A DNA stretch of 42,501 nt from Bacteroidaceae bacterium (GCA_017522915.1 JAFWXX010000049.1:1-42501); one strand, 5' to 3'. Shown: positions 1-8,911, counted from the stretch's first letter. Program-made: numbers and translations. The notes: a model not told the origin generated them from the letters alone.

Positions 1-1
1 C

Positions 2-409
2 AACAGTAAAACCTATAATAAAAAGGGTGTTCCCGGCAACATTTCCGGCAATCCACGGTATGATGCAGCCCATGCCAAGTGGGGCGGCAGTTGGCGCATA
101 CCAACCAAGGATGAATTCGAAGAACTTTTGAAATATTGCACTTGGACGTGGATATTGAGGAATGGTGTAAACGGCTATGAAATCAAGAGCAACAAGAACG
201 GGAACAGCATCTTCCTGCCTGCTGCCGGTTGGCGTCGTGGTTTATCGCTCAGCGACGATGGAACTTATGGTAGCTATTGGAGCGCAATGTCTGGCGGTAA
301 AGAATCCGAAGGTGCGTACTACCTTGGTTTCCTTAATGATGCTCGTAGTTCTGGCTGGAGCAATCGTTATTACGGTCGAAGTGTGCGTCCTGTATCAGCA
401 GGTATTTAA
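2..409 (+). CDS. FISUMP-domain surface protein, 3' part (5' end outside window)
   Basis: The frame is open from the first bases of the window to TAA at 407-409, so the start lies upstream. The visible 135 residues are the C-terminal half of a FISUMP domain (Fibrobacter succinogenes major paralogous domain, common in secreted or lipoproteins of Bacteroidales). Visible hallmarks are SWRIPTKDEFEELL, FLPAAGWR, a Gly/Ser/Tyr-rich YWSAMS segment and the ending YYGRSVRPVS. The exact role of the family is not established; surface exposure is inferred from relatives. Residues 1-42 of the visible part match the second copy just downstream (about 608-740), so the two are diverged tandem copies. The ending AGI runs past the usual RPVS terminus, and the same frame continues after the stop into the second copy's linker. 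Family assignment is confident; function is unknown. Confidence 0.8.
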   Translation, partial: NSKTYNKKGVPGNISGNPRYDAAHAKWGGSWRIPTKDEFEELLKYCTWTWILRNGVNGYEIKSNKNGNSIFLPAAGWRRGLSLSDDGTYGSYWSAMSGGKESEGAYYLGFLNDARSSGWSNRYYGRSVRPVSAGI

Positions 410-854
410 CGCAGGGAGAACAAACAGCCGGTAACCCCGTCACAAGGCGGTAGCAGCGGCACAATCAATGGCCACGAATATGTCGATTTGGGCTTGCCAA
501 GCGGTCTTAAGTGGGCAACATGCAATGTGGGTGCAAATACACCAGAAGAGAACGGTGACTACTACGCTTGGGGAGAGGCCGAAACCAAGAGCATTTACAC
601 AAAAGAAAACAGCAGAACCTACGGAAAAAGCAATATTCCCTCTAATATAAGCGGCAACCCGGAGTACGATGCTGCACGCAAGAACTGGGGCAGCAGTTGG
701 CGCATGCCCACAAAGAAAGAGTTTGAGGAACTGAGAAAAAAATGTAAAGGGAAGCACCGAGCATGCGTCCGGCCTTTATTTCGGTAACCGTGGATACAAT
801 ATTGATTGGAACTTTCGTTACTATAGTCGCCCGATCCGCCCGGTCTCAAAATAA
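410..854 (+). pseudogene. decayed second FISUMP domain copy
   Basis: Directly after the TAA of the first copy, the same frame continues without another stop to 787. It encodes a linker (TPSQGGSSGTINGHEY) and a good FISUMP N-terminal half: DLGLPSGLKWATCNVG, YYAWGEAETK, SWRMPTKKEFEEL. After KKC, near 740, the frame is lost. The domain's usual C-terminus (GLYFGNRGYN, then WNFRYYSRPIRPVSK) appears instead in another frame at about 750-851, ending with TAA at 852-854. Compared with the first copy, about 46 codons (the FLPAAG to YWS core) are missing between the two parts. An internal deletion that also shifted the frame explains this. No ATG starts this copy in frame, so it was probably the second domain of a longer protein or the target of a recombination. 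A rearranging domain cassette is an alternative to simple decay. Confidence 0.7.
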
Positions 855-905
855 AACAGAATTTTATCAACAGGCTTTTTGCAAGAGTGCCGGCATATAA
901 AAGAA

Positions 906-1256
906 TCACAGCAAGTCAAGCTGTCCCTTCAACCCCAGCAGCTCTTCGCGGATTGCCTTCAAGCGGTCTATAACCTCGCTGTTTGTCTCGGCACTCTCCT
1001 TAGGACCTCCCGACTTGAACTGCTTCTTTGCACCGGACAGAGTAAGCCCACGCTCCTTTACCAGATGATATATTGTACGCAGAGTCTTAATATCGTCTTT
1101 TGTATAACGCCTCACTCCATTGGCACCCTTGTATGGTGAAACCTGAGGAAAGACCGTTTCCCAGTAGCGAAGAGTAGTTTCCGTAACAGAAAGTTCCTTA
1201 GCAACCTCCTTTATGGAGTAGTACATCTTTAAGTCCTTGTTTGTATTGAGTGCCAT
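906..1256 (-). CDS. MerR-family transcriptional regulator
   Basis: A 116-residue protein with the N-terminal winged-helix signature of MerR regulators: YYSIKEVAKELSVTETTLRY, then a Trp-Glu, a short basic wing (GVRRYTKDDI) and YHLVKERGLTLSGAKK. The C-terminal tail is a short helix (VIDRLKAIREELLGLKGQLD) suited to dimerisation. There is no cysteine-bearing effector domain, so it is not a typical metal sensor; the ligand is unknown. The ATG at 1256 lies one base after the stop of the M23 peptidase (TGATATG), which suggests translational coupling. An in-frame ATG at 1277 inside the peptidase gene and one at 1226 are alternatives. Bacteroidales genomes usually carry this regulator beside the peptidase and alaS. 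Confident on family, not on regulon. Confidence 0.85.
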   Translation of the reverse strand: MALNTNKDLKMYYSIKEVAKELSVTETTLRYWETVFPQVSPYKGANGVRRYTKDDIKTLRTIYHLVKERGLTLSGAKKQFKSGGPKESAETNSEVIDRLKAIREELLGLKGQLDLL

Positions 1257-1257
1257 A

Positions 1258-2232
1258 TCAGTCGTATATTTTTCCATGATTCTCGGCCATCTGCAGCATC
1301 TGGTCATAGCCGTCGGCATCGAGGTCCATGAAGTAGTAGTTAATAGGATTCACATTCCTGCCTTTTACAAACACCTCGTAATGCAAGTGAGGGCCTGTAC
1401 TCTTTCCTGAATTGCCGCTGAGGGCTATCTGCTCGCCACGTACCACCTTCTGCCCCGGCTTCACGATGAAATTGTTGTCGGCCAGATGCGCATACAATGT
1501 CTTGTAATCGTACCCGTGGTCGAGGACAACTGTATATCCGTACCCGGAACGCCACCCTGTAAATTCAACAACGGCATCGGCTGTTGCATATATCGGAGTG
1601 CGCATGTCACAGGTAAAATCCATGCCCTTATGGAATCTTGTAACCTTATACACCGGGTCGATGCGATAACCATAGCCCGATGCAGTACGTGTGAGGTCGC
1701 GGTTAGAGATTGGCTGTATGGCAGGTATATGGCGGAGACGCTCTTCGGCTGATTTCTCAAGCGATGTTATCTCGTCGAATGACTTTATCTGCAGATACAG
1801 CTGCTTTTCAAGAAGGTCAATCTTCTGCGTTGTCTCTACCAGCAGTTCGGCATTATCCATCTTCAACAGTTCATCGTAACGGTTGGTGCCGGCATAACCA
1901 GCGTTGCGGACACTATGGGATATAGGTTCGGCATTCAGCATCACACGATAGAGATTGTCATCGCGCTGCTGTATATCCTTAAGGACCGCAGCTGCCTCGT
2001 CAAGCCGTTCGGAGAGGATGCGGTACTGCGCAAGCAGCTGCGAGTTCTCGTTCTCGAATTCCTGTACCGTTGGCTTGTCAACAAACAGATAGAAGACCAG
2101 AAACGCCAGACCGCCGAATATTATGTAATAGACTATGCGACGCAGAACAGTAAAGAATTTCTGCGCAAAAGTAGGATAGACACGATCGTATGTTCTGGTG
2201 TCGGGGTTAAAGATGTAATAGGCCTTTCGCAT
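1258..2232 (-). CDS. membrane-anchored M23 family metallopeptidase (LytM-like murein endopeptidase)
   Basis: A 324-residue protein: short cytoplasmic N-terminus (MRKAYYIFNP), one transmembrane helix at about 33-51, a charged coiled-coil stretch at about 55-165, and a C-terminal M23/LytM domain. The zinc ligands fit H201 and D205 (HKGMD) and H284 in HLHYE; H249 and H282 fit the catalytic histidines. All residues expected for an active peptidase are present, unlike degenerate EnvC-type activators. It should act in the periplasm on peptide cross-links of peptidoglycan. A start at 2268 is possible in frame, but a TTTG-N20-TACATTTG promoter lies across 2252-2283, inside that extension, so ATG 2232 is preferred. 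It shares an operon with the MerR gene and diverges from alaS. Confidence 0.9.
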   Translation of the reverse strand: MRKAYYIFNPDTRTYDRVYPTFAQKFFTVLRRIVYYIIFGGLAFLVFYLFVDKPTVQEFENENSQLLAQYRILSERLDEAAAVLKDIQQRDDNLYRVMLNAEPISHSVRNAGYAGTNRYDELLKMDNAELLVETTQKIDLLEKQLYLQIKSFDEITSLEKSAEERLRHIPAIQPISNRDLTRTASGYGYRIDPVYKVTRFHKGMDFTCDMRTPIYATADAVVEFTGWRSGYGYTVVLDHGYDYKTLYAHLADNNFIVKPGQKVVRGEQIALSGNSGKSTGPHLHYEVFVKGRNVNPINYYFMDLDADGYDQMLQMAENHGKIYD

Positions 2233-2251
2233 TACATGTTGCTTTACATCG

Positions 2252-2283
2252 CAAATGTAATAAAACATTATTTTTAATGCAAA
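2252..2283 (-). promoter_or_regulatory. promoter of the M23-MerR operon
   Basis: On the minus strand, TTTG (2283-2280) is followed after 20 bases by TACATTTG (2259-2252). This matches the Bacteroidetes primary sigma consensus (-33 TTTG, 19-21 base spacer, -7 TAnnTTTG). Transcription would begin near 2245, leaving a very short leader before ATG 2232. It is the best promoter match in the window. Confidence 0.75.
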
Positions 2284-2374
2284 TTATAAAGGTTAAAGCC
2301 TGCAAATGAGAAAAAAAGAGAGCACGAAGAGCAAACATTGCACCGCGTATAGGGATTTTTACATGAATTTATTG

Positions 2375-2382
2375 TAACTTTG
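2375..2382 (+). promoter_or_regulatory. -7 element of the alaS promoter
   Basis: TAACTTTG fits the Bacteroidetes -7 consensus TAnnTTTG, 68 bases before the alaS start. No clean TTTG is present at the -33 position, only T-rich sequence. The inferred leader (about 2388-2450) contains a small GGGCA/TGCCC hairpin at 2398-2414. Nothing resembling a T-box was recognised. Confidence 0.6.
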
Positions 2383-2450
2383 CGCCTTGCGCAACGAGGG
2401 CAACATTACTGCCCCCGGCGCAGAATAAAGAACAATTAAAACGCAATTAT

Positions 2451-5066
2451 ATGCTCACTTCAAAAGAGATTAGAGATTCTTTCAAGAAATTCTTCGAGCA
2501 GAAGGGACACCTCATTGTCCCGTCAGCTCCAATGGTCGTCAAAGATGACCCTACACTAATGTTCACCAACGCAGGCATGAACCAGTTCAAGGATATTATC
2601 CTCGGCAACAGCCCGGCAAAGAGCAAGCGCGTTGCCGACTCGCAGAAGTGTCTGCGTGTAAGCGGCAAGCACAACGACCTTGAGGAGGTAGGCCATGACA
2701 CATACCACCACACAATGTTCGAGATGCTCGGAAACTGGTCTTTCGGCGATTACTTCAAGCAGGATGCAATAGACTGGGCATGGGAGTACTTGACAGAGGT
2801 TGTCAAGCTCGACCCGAACCGTCTCTATGCGACCGTATTCGAGGGTGCGGCAAGCGAAGGCCTTGAGCGCGACAATGAAGCCGCGGCGATTTGGGAGAAG
2901 CATCTTCCTGCAGAGAGAATCCTCAACGGCAACCTTAAGGACAACTTCTGGGAGATGGGAGATACAGGCCCTTGCGGCCCATGCAGCGAGATACATATCG
3001 ACCTCCGCAGCGACGAGGAGCGTGCAGCGATTCCGGGCCGCGACCTTGTGAACGGTTCACATCCTCAGGTTATAGAGATATGGAACCTCGTGTTCATGCA
3101 GTACAACCGCATGGCTGACGGACATCTTGAGGAGTTGCCGGCAAAGGTTATCGACACCGGCATGGGCTTCGAGCGTCTTTGTATGGCTCTGCAGGGCAAG
3201 AAATCGAACTACGACACCGATGTATTCCAGCCTATAATCAAGAGCATCGGAGAAATTTCGGGCAAGAAGTACGGCGACAACGAGCAGACAGATATCGCAA
3301 TGCGTGTAATAGCCGACCATATACGTACGATTTCATTCTCCATTACAGACGGCCAGCTGCCGTCAAACGCAAAGGCCGGTTATGTAATACGACGCATCCT
3401 TCGCCGTGCCGTACGCTACGGTTACACATTCCTGGGACAGAAGCAGGCATTCATGTTCAAATTAGTTCCTACACTAATCGAAAACATGGGCGACGCATAC
3501 CCGGAACTCAAGCAACAGCAGGAACTCATAACCAAGGTTATAAAGGAGGAGGAGGATTCATTCCTTCGTACACTGGAGACCGGCATAGGCATGCTCGACA
3601 AGATTATGGCAGCAACAAAGGAGGCCGGCAAGAGCGAAATCAGCGGAGTCGAGGCATTCACTCTGTACGACACATTCGGTTTCCCGATAGACCTTACACA
3701 GCTGATACTCCGCGAGAACGGGCTCACCGCAAACATGGAGCAGTTCGACGAGGAGATGCTCAAGCAGAAGACACGTGCACGCAATGCTGCTGCCGTTGAG
3801 AACGGCGACTGGATTACCGTAAATGAGGGAGAATGCACCTTTGTTGGCTATGACAACACAGAGTACAATACAACAATACTGCGTTATCGCCAGACAAAGC
3901 AGAAGAACCAGACCCTCTACCAGATAGTGCTGAAAGAGACTCCGTTCTACGCTGAAAGCGGAGGCCAGGTTGGCGACACAGGAGTTCTTGTGTGCGGAGA
4001 GGAGCGCATTGAGGTTATCGACACAAAGAAGGAGAACAACCTCCCGATACATATAACAAAGAAGCTGCCGGCCGACCCGGCTGCAACATTCAGTGCAGAG
4101 GTAAACACCGCAAAGCGTGCTGCCTGCGCTGCCAACCACTCATGTACGCACCTTCTTGACCAGGCTCTGCGCCAGGTTCTGGGCACACATGTAGAGCAGA
4201 AGGGTTCGCTTGTCACTCCCGATGCAGTACGTTTCGACTTCTCGCACTTCCAGAAGGTAACGGATGAGGAGATTGAACAGGTTGAGCGCATTGTAAATGC
4301 ACGCATCCGCGAGAACATTCCATTGACCGACCACCGGAACATTCCTATCGAGGAAGCCAAGAAACTGGGTGCGATAGCACTCTTCGGCGAGAAGTACGGC
4401 GACCATGTACGCGTTGTACAGTTCGGAACATCCATTGAGTTCTGCGGAGGTACCCATGTCTCTTCAACCGGCAAAATAGGTATGGTAAAAATCATATCTG
4501 AAAGCTCGGTTGCTGCAGGCGTACGCCGTATCGAAGCTATTACAGGCGAGGCTCTTGAAAACCACATATACAAGACACAGACCTTGATAAGAGAAATACA
4601 CGCTCTCTTCAACAACGTGCCTAACCTCAAGGCTACAATCGTGAAGTCAATAGCTGAGAATGCAGAGCTGAAGAAGGAGATAGAGGAATATGCAAAGGAG
4701 AAGGCTGCCATGATGAAGAACGAACTTCTTAAAGACATCAAGGAGAGAGGCGGCATGCGATATATCAGCGCAATTCTCCCTGTTTCGCCGGCTGCAGTGA
4801 AGGACATTGTATTCATGCTTCGTCAGGAGCAGCCCGACAACATGCTTATAGTTATCGGAAGCGTATATAATGAAAAGCCGCAGCTTACAATCTCGGTAAG
4901 CAATGACCTTGTTGAAAGCGGAATAAATGCAGGCAAGATCGTAGGCCAGGCCGCACGCGAAATGCAGGGCGGCGGTGGCGGACAGGCACACTTTGCACAG
5001 GCCGGAGGCAAGAACCCTCAGGGTGTAAAGGCAGCCATCGACAAGGTATTCGAAATCATCAAGTAA
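2451..5066 (+). CDS. alaS: alanyl-tRNA synthetase
   Basis: An 871-residue class II synthetase that charges tRNA-Ala with alanine in the cytoplasm and is essential for translation. The length is normal for bacterial AlaS. The catalytic core runs from the N-terminus ([39 protein letters not shown]). The editing domain carries the zinc-binding NHSCTHLL (about residue 562) and [11 protein letters not shown] (about 664), so it should clear Ser- and Gly-tRNA-Ala. The C-Ala domain ends with a glycine-rich [17 protein letters not shown] 2451 aligns with the usual family start ([15 protein letters not shown]). It is transcribed alone, divergent from the M23 gene, and ends at a strong hairpin. Confidence 0.98.
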   Translation: MLTSKEIRDSFKKFFEQKGHLIVPSAPMVVKDDPTLMFTNAGMNQFKDIILGNSPAKSKRVADSQKCLRVSGKHNDLEEVGHDTYHHTMFEMLGNWSFGDYFKQDAIDWAWEYLTEVVKLDPNRLYATVFEGAASEGLERDNEAAAIWEKHLPAERILNGNLKDNFWEMGDTGPCGPCSEIHIDLRSDEERAAIPGRDLVNGSHPQVIEIWNLVFMQYNRMADGHLEELPAKVIDTGMGFERLCMALQGKKSNYDTDVFQPIIKSIGEISGKKYGDNEQTDIAMRVIADHIRTISFSITDGQLPSNAKAGYVIRRILRRAVRYGYTFLGQKQAFMFKLVPTLIENMGDAYPELKQQQELITKVIKEEEDSFLRTLETGIGMLDKIMAATKEAGKSEISGVEAFTLYDTFGFPIDLTQLILRENGLTANMEQFDEEMLKQKTRARNAAAVENGDWITVNEGECTFVGYDNTEYNTTILRYRQTKQKNQTLYQIVLKETPFYAESGGQVGDTGVLVCGEERIEVIDTKKENNLPIHITKKLPADPAATFSAEVNTAKRAACAANHSCTHLLDQALRQVLGTHVEQKGSLVTPDAVRFDFSHFQKVTDEEIEQVERIVNARIRENIPLTDHRNIPIEEAKKLGAIALFGEKYGDHVRVVQFGTSIEFCGGTHVSSTGKIGMVKIISESSVAAGVRRIEAITGEALENHIYKTQTLIREIHALFNNVPNLKATIVKSIAENAELKKEIEEYAKEKAAMMKNELLKDIKERGGMRYISAILPVSPAAVKDIVFMLRQEQPDNMLIVIGSVYNEKPQLTISVSNDLVESGINAGKIVGQAAREMQGGGGGQAHFAQAGGKNPQGVKAAIDKVFEIIK

Positions 5067-5079
5067 ACAATGATAAACC

Positions 5080-5125
5080 ATAATCTGCAGCGGCCGCACA
5101 TCAATGTACGGCCGCTGCAGATTAT
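5080..5125. terminator. bidirectional hairpin between alaS and the helicase gene
   Basis: A perfect 17-bp inverted repeat: 5080-5096 pairs with 5109-5125 around a 12-base loop, GC-rich in the centre (CTGCAGCGGCCG). It lies between the convergent 3' ends of alaS (5066) and the helicase gene (5132), as expected for a shared intrinsic terminator. Flanking U-tracts are weak, so efficiency is uncertain. Confidence 0.75.
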
Positions 5126-5131
5126 AACACC

Positions 5132-6565
5132 TTACACGCAGTGCTTTTCACTCCAGTTGACAAGATAGAGCCGTTCGCTGGCACGTGTAAATGCTGTATA
5201 TAGCCAGCGGTAGTAATCGGCAGTCATCATCTCCTCAGTTACATATCCCTGGTCTATGAACACCCTTTTCCATTGGCCGCCCTGCGCCTTATGGCATGTA
5301 ACAGCATAACCATACTTCACCTGCAGTGCATTATAATAGGGATTGGCACGGACAGCCTCCATACGCTTGCGCTTCGACTTTATTTCGGGATAATCGTCCC
5401 ACACCGCCGAAAAGAGCCGTTCATTCTCCTCTCGCGTGAGGGAAGGAGAGTCACTTGAAAGGGTATCGAGCATAATCTTTACATCGAGTTCACAAGCGTC
5501 ATAATCAAGAAGGGAGAGAGTCACATCGGCAAAACGGAATCCGTACATCTCCTCAACGCCTCCGACACGGACCACCTCGGCTACATCTCCATTGGCTATG
5601 AAATCGAGTTTTTCAAGAATGCTCTTATCCTCGCGGCCCAACACCTCGCGCCAGTAGTAGTTGTTTTTCACAACCATAAGCATATCACCACGGTTCAGTT
5701 CATCTTCACGGTAAAGAATACGCCGCCTTATACCCTCGTTATAGACATTCGCCCTTTTGTTTGAACGGCAAAGGATTATCGTCTCGTCTGTCCCGGCATC
5801 ATTGTAACACCCTTCAATGGCTTCTATAAGCGTATCGCCCTGCACACGGCAGACATCGGGAAACCCCTTGATTCTAATATCAGGTATAACTCCTTCTTCT
5901 CCCTGGGATATCATCTTGCGCAACATTGTTGCGTTCTGCAGAATGCCCGACCCGTCAAGCTGCCTCATAACCTGGGTCATCTCTATGCTATAGCATTGAA
6001 GGAAAAGCCCCTTTAGATAATGTTGCGACAGAGCCGGAGACTCAATCTCCCCCACTGGCGGTAGCTGCGCCGAATCGCCCAGCAGCAGGAGCGAACAGCC
6101 GGTTCCTGAATAGACAAACTCTATAAGATCGTCAAGCAGTGCCCCCGAACCGAAATTGGAACCGCCGGCATTAGGAATCATCGAGGCCTCATCCACGATA
6201 AACAGGGTATTGGCCGAACGGTTCTCCATAAGCACGAACCTCGAACCGTCAAGTATGGATTTCTGACGGTATATCCATTTATGAATAGTATATGCGCTTT
6301 TACCCGAATAGGATGAAAACACCTTCGCTGCACGCCCTGTCGGTGCCAACAGCACAGTTTTGCGTGAGAGCTGTTCCATTGTTCTTACCAACGCCGACAC
6401 AAGCGATGTTTTTCCTGTACCTGCGTAACCGCAAAGGAGGAAAACTTTACGTTCGTCGGCCGAAAGAATGAAATCGGAAATCTTTTCAAGCGAAATTTCC
6501 TGTTCAGGAGTTGGATTGAAAGGAAAATTTGATTTAATTTGCGAGGCTAAATATTTATTTATCAC
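5132..6565 (-). CDS. RecD/PIF1-like superfamily 1 DNA helicase (AAA ATPase)
   Basis: A 477-residue SF1B-type helicase. Walker A is CGYAGTGKTSLV (about residues 45-56), and Walker B is LFIVDEASM, followed by a Gln-bearing LLLLGDSAQLPPVGE motif. The C-terminal UvrD-like part has GYAVTCHKAQGGQW and WLYTAFTRASERLYLV. It should move along DNA with ATP hydrolysis in repair or recombination; it is shorter than RecD2 and lacks its N-terminal region. The start is GTG at 6565: an in-frame TAG three codons upstream (6574-6572) excludes a longer protein, and the next ATG lies beyond Walker A. It diverges from the 6659 gene over about 93 bases and converges on alaS. Confidence 0.85.
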   Translation of the reverse strand: MINKYLASQIKSNFPFNPTPEQEISLEKISDFILSADERKVFLLCGYAGTGKTSLVSALVRTMEQLSRKTVLLAPTGRAAKVFSSYSGKSAYTIHKWIYRQKSILDGSRFVLMENRSANTLFIVDEASMIPNAGGSNFGSGALLDDLIEFVYSGTGCSLLLLGDSAQLPPVGEIESPALSQHYLKGLFLQCYSIEMTQVMRQLDGSGILQNATMLRKMISQGEEGVIPDIRIKGFPDVCRVQGDTLIEAIEGCYNDAGTDETIILCRSNKRANVYNEGIRRRILYREDELNRGDMLMVVKNNYYWREVLGREDKSILEKLDFIANGDVAEVVRVGGVEEMYGFRFADVTLSLLDYDACELDVKIMLDTLSSDSPSLTREENERLFSAVWDDYPEIKSKRKRMEAVRANPYYNALQVKYGYAVTCHKAQGGQWKRVFIDQGYVTEEMMTADYYRWLYTAFTRASERLYLVNWSEKHCV

Positions 6566-6615
6566 TTTATCCTAATAAAAAAGGTAAACAAAAAGGGATA
6601 TTCGTTTTTTTATCT

Positions 6616-6623
6616 TATTTTTG
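6616..6623 (+). promoter_or_regulatory. -7 element of the 6659-8875 operon
   Basis: TATTTTTG matches TAnnTTTG and lies 36 bases before the first ATG of the operon. No clear TTTG is found at -33. The intergenic region is very AT-rich. Confidence 0.55.
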
Positions 6624-6658
6624 CGACACGAAAATACATAAATAAAAAACATATAACA

Positions 6659-7513
6659 ATGAAAAACCTATTAAAAGTGTTATTGGGCGTCATTGCAATA
6701 ATATTGATTGTAGTCAATGTGCGCAGTATCATGAGCCCTATTGAGTTTGAAGCTGTGAGAGTACACCGTGACAGTGCTGTAATTGCCCGTCTTATCGACA
6801 TCAAGAATGCACAGGTTGAGTACAAAGGCCAGTATGGCAGATACACAAACAGCTTCGATACCCTTATCGGTTTCTTGAAGAACTATAAGCTCCCTATTGT
6901 CAAGAAGGCATACGAGCTGAACGACATGCAGTTGGAAAGCGTTGCAAACATCAAGAGAAAGAGAGCTAAGGTGAAAGAAGATGCAGAGATTTCATTGACA
7001 GTTGATGAGGCCGACAAGATTATTCTTGAACTCATTGCCAAGGCAAATGAGAACGGCGACTGGAAGGAACTGAACGAAATCAGCGCACTGAATCGCCAGG
7101 AGGGCAGCATCCGCGAGAACTTCCACCGCGATACAATGTGGGTTTCACTTGTTGACACATTGTACCACGACCCCAACTACCCTGTTGACTCACTCCGCTA
7201 CATACCGTTCGGCAATGGCGAGGAGTTCACACTCTTGGCAGACAGCATACCTACAAAGAGCGGTGGCCAGCAGTTCCTCTTCGAGGCAAGAGCCGACTTC
7301 GACCAGTACCTCAAGGGTATCAATGAGCAGGAGTACAACAACTACATCCTCAGCATCAAGAAGAACGTGACTCAGGTTAGACGTGAGCCGGTTCTTGACG
7401 AGAAGGGCGAACCTAAATACGACGAGAACAACGAGGAGGTTGTAACACTCATACCATGCCGCAGAGTAGGTAACGTAAAGGAGCCTAACAACAACGCTGG
7501 TAACTGGGAATAA
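6659..7513 (+). CDS. membrane-anchored protein of unknown function
   Basis: A 284-residue protein with one N-terminal transmembrane helix (residues about 4-22, LLKVLLGVIAIILIVVNV) and a hydrophilic remainder, presumably in the periplasm. After the helix comes a sequence reminiscent of pilin-like minor subunits (NAQVEYKGQYGRYTNSFDTL: a hydrophobic helix followed by a Y-x-G-x-Y-T motif), but no prepilin cleavage site was recognised. A charged helical region lies at about 90-165, and the C-terminus is rich in Glu, Lys and Asn. It is the first gene of an operon with a DUF3822-like gene seven bases downstream and rsmD. I know of no assigned function; conservation of this neighbourhood in Bacteroidales is recalled, not checked. 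Confidence 0.75.
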   Translation: MKNLLKVLLGVIAIILIVVNVRSIMSPIEFEAVRVHRDSAVIARLIDIKNAQVEYKGQYGRYTNSFDTLIGFLKNYKLPIVKKAYELNDMQLESVANIKRKRAKVKEDAEISLTVDEADKIILELIAKANENGDWKELNEISALNRQEGSIRENFHRDTMWVSLVDTLYHDPNYPVDSLRYIPFGNGEEFTLLADSIPTKSGGQQFLFEARADFDQYLKGINEQEYNNYILSIKKNVTQVRREPVLDEKGEPKYDENNEEVVTLIPCRRVGNVKEPNNNAGNWE

Positions 7514-7520
7514 AAACCGG

Positions 7521-8324
7521 ATGACAAAGGATAAAAACCTAAAAAGAACATTATCCATCCGTATAAGTACGGATGGATTTTGTTTTTGCGACTATATACC
7601 GTCTAAGCCCGGCTCCTTGAACTACTTTTTCTACAATACAGACAAGGAGAAGAGCCTGGCTGTGAACTTCAGGGCAGGATTTGAGGAGGCACCGTTTGCC
7701 GACAAGGAGAACTACAGCTGCATAAAATGCATCGTGGAGACAGCAGAGTTTACCGCTATACCGCTGGAATATGATGACAGGAACGACTACAAGCAGTTCT
7801 TCAAGCACTGCTTCCCTCATGGGAACAGCAATGCTGAGATTGTGGCAAACCGCCTGAATGCACAAGGATACACTATTATATTCCCGGTTGACAAAGGTAT
7901 ATATGAGGAGATTTCATCTCTTGGAGAAACAAGCATCTATACTCCGGCAAGCATTCTGGCTGGATTCATCACTAATGCCCCGTTCAACGAGGAGAGATAC
8001 ATGCTTGCATACTTTCAAGGAAAGCATGCCCTGTTCCTGTCAACAAGAGAGCGGAAGGCCGAACTCATGAACATATTCGGGAACACAAACAGCCAGGACA
8101 CACTCTTTTACATGCTTAGCATGTGGAAGGAGCAAGGGTTCTCGCAAACAAATGATACCTTATATATTTGCGGCGACAACAGCATTGAAGAGATTATGCC
8201 AGCTGTCGGAAAGTTCATAAGAAACATTAAACGTATAAACCCGAACGAAATCTATACATCTAACCTTCTGAACAGACTAGAAGGAATCCCGTTTGACCTC
8301 CAGACACTCATACTATGCGAATAA
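7521..8324 (+). CDS. DUF3822-family protein
   Basis: A 267-residue soluble protein without signal peptide or membrane helix. The opening RTLSIRISTDGFCFCDY, the middle TIIFPVDKGIYEEIS and a second half resembling the same fold (MLAYFQGKHALFLSTRER; TLYICGDNSIEEI) match what I recall of DUF3822, a Bacteroidetes family with a duplicated, actin/ASKHA-like architecture. It starts seven bases after the preceding gene, and its last ten bases overlap the start of rsmD, so the two are probably translationally coupled. The role is unknown; constant association with rsmD is the only hint. Confidence 0.75.
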   Translation: MTKDKNLKRTLSIRISTDGFCFCDYIPSKPGSLNYFFYNTDKEKSLAVNFRAGFEEAPFADKENYSCIKCIVETAEFTAIPLEYDDRNDYKQFFKHCFPHGNSNAEIVANRLNAQGYTIIFPVDKGIYEEISSLGETSIYTPASILAGFITNAPFNEERYMLAYFQGKHALFLSTRERKAELMNIFGNTNSQDTLFYMLSMWKEQGFSQTNDTLYICGDNSIEEIMPAVGKFIRNIKRINPNEIYTSNLLNRLEGIPFDLQTLILCE

Positions 8325-8875
8325 TCAGCGGCAAATACAAAGGACGCCATTTTGATGTACCAAGGACATTCAAGGCACGCCCGACAACAGACTTTGCAAA
8401 GGAAAACCTGTTCAATATACTGAACAATATCATTGACTTTGAGGAGTGCACAGCTCTGGACCTCTTTTCAGGGACAGGCAGCATAAGTCTCGAACTGCTG
8501 TCAAGAGGATGCAAGGATGTGCTTTCGGTGGAGATGGACTCGTTGCATTTCAGTTTCCTGAAGAAATGCCAGCATGCACTCGGCGACAGCAGCTGGCGTA
8601 TAGTAAGAGACGACGTGTTCCGCTTCCTCAAAAGGTGCAACAGCAGTTACGACCTGATCTTTGCCGACCCGCCATACGCGCTCAAGGAACTCGGAAGCAT
8701 ACCCAACCTCATCTTGGAAAGCAACCTGCTCAACGAAAACGGCATATTCGTCTTCGAGCATGGCAAAGACTACTGCTTCAAGGAGCATCCTCATTTCATG
8801 AGACACATTGCATACGGAAGCGTGAACTTCACATTCTTCAGCAAAGAGAAAAACATACAGCAAGAGGAGCATTAA
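8315..8875 (+). CDS. rsmD: 16S rRNA (guanine(966)-N2)-methyltransferase RsmD
   Basis: A 186-residue class I SAM-dependent methyltransferase of normal RsmD length. It opens with MRIISGKYKGRHFDVP and ARPTTDFAKENLFNIL. The SAM-binding motif is LDLFSGTGSISLELLSRG (about residues 49-66), and the catalytic N6/N2 motif is DLIFADPPY (about 112-120). It methylates G966 of 16S rRNA during 30S assembly. The start overlaps the end of the DUF3822-like gene by ten bases. The last codons and the stop lie within a terminator hairpin (8854-8892). Confidence 0.95.
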   Translation: MRIISGKYKGRHFDVPRTFKARPTTDFAKENLFNILNNIIDFEECTALDLFSGTGSISLELLSRGCKDVLSVEMDSLHFSFLKKCQHALGDSSWRIVRDDVFRFLKRCNSSYDLIFADPPYALKELGSIPNLILESNLLNENGIFVFEHGKDYCFKEHPHFMRHIAYGSVNFTFFSKEKNIQQEEH

Positions 8876-8892
8876 GGTTCTCTTGCTGTATG
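8854..8892. terminator. hairpin spanning the rsmD stop codon
   Basis: A perfect 13-bp inverted repeat, 8854-8866 with 8880-8892 (CATACAGCAAGAG / CTCTTGCTGTATG), encloses the rsmD stop TAA (8873-8875) in its 13-base loop. It is followed by TTTATAAT. It sits between convergent rsmD and cls and may serve both. Confidence 0.7.
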
Positions 8893-8911
8893 TTTATAAT
8901 GTTGTCGGCAC

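Noticed and set aside
2383..2450. alaS leader as a T-box or other riboswitch
   Set aside because: Only a 5-bp hairpin is visible in about 60 bases; no T-box sequence or antiterminator was found, and T-boxes are not typical of this phylum.
3179..3799. 206-residue open frame within alaS
   Set aside because: Alternative-frame shadow of an essential, fully intact gene.
5080..5125. PstI- and NotI-like sites in the alaS hairpin as vector sequence
   Set aside because: The sites arise from a perfect inverted repeat between two native genes, with no other vector sequence around.
6659..7513. Type IV pilin-like subunit
   Set aside because: The N-terminal helix followed by GQYGRYT is suggestive, but no prepilin peptidase site and no pilus genes are seen, so it is left as unknown.
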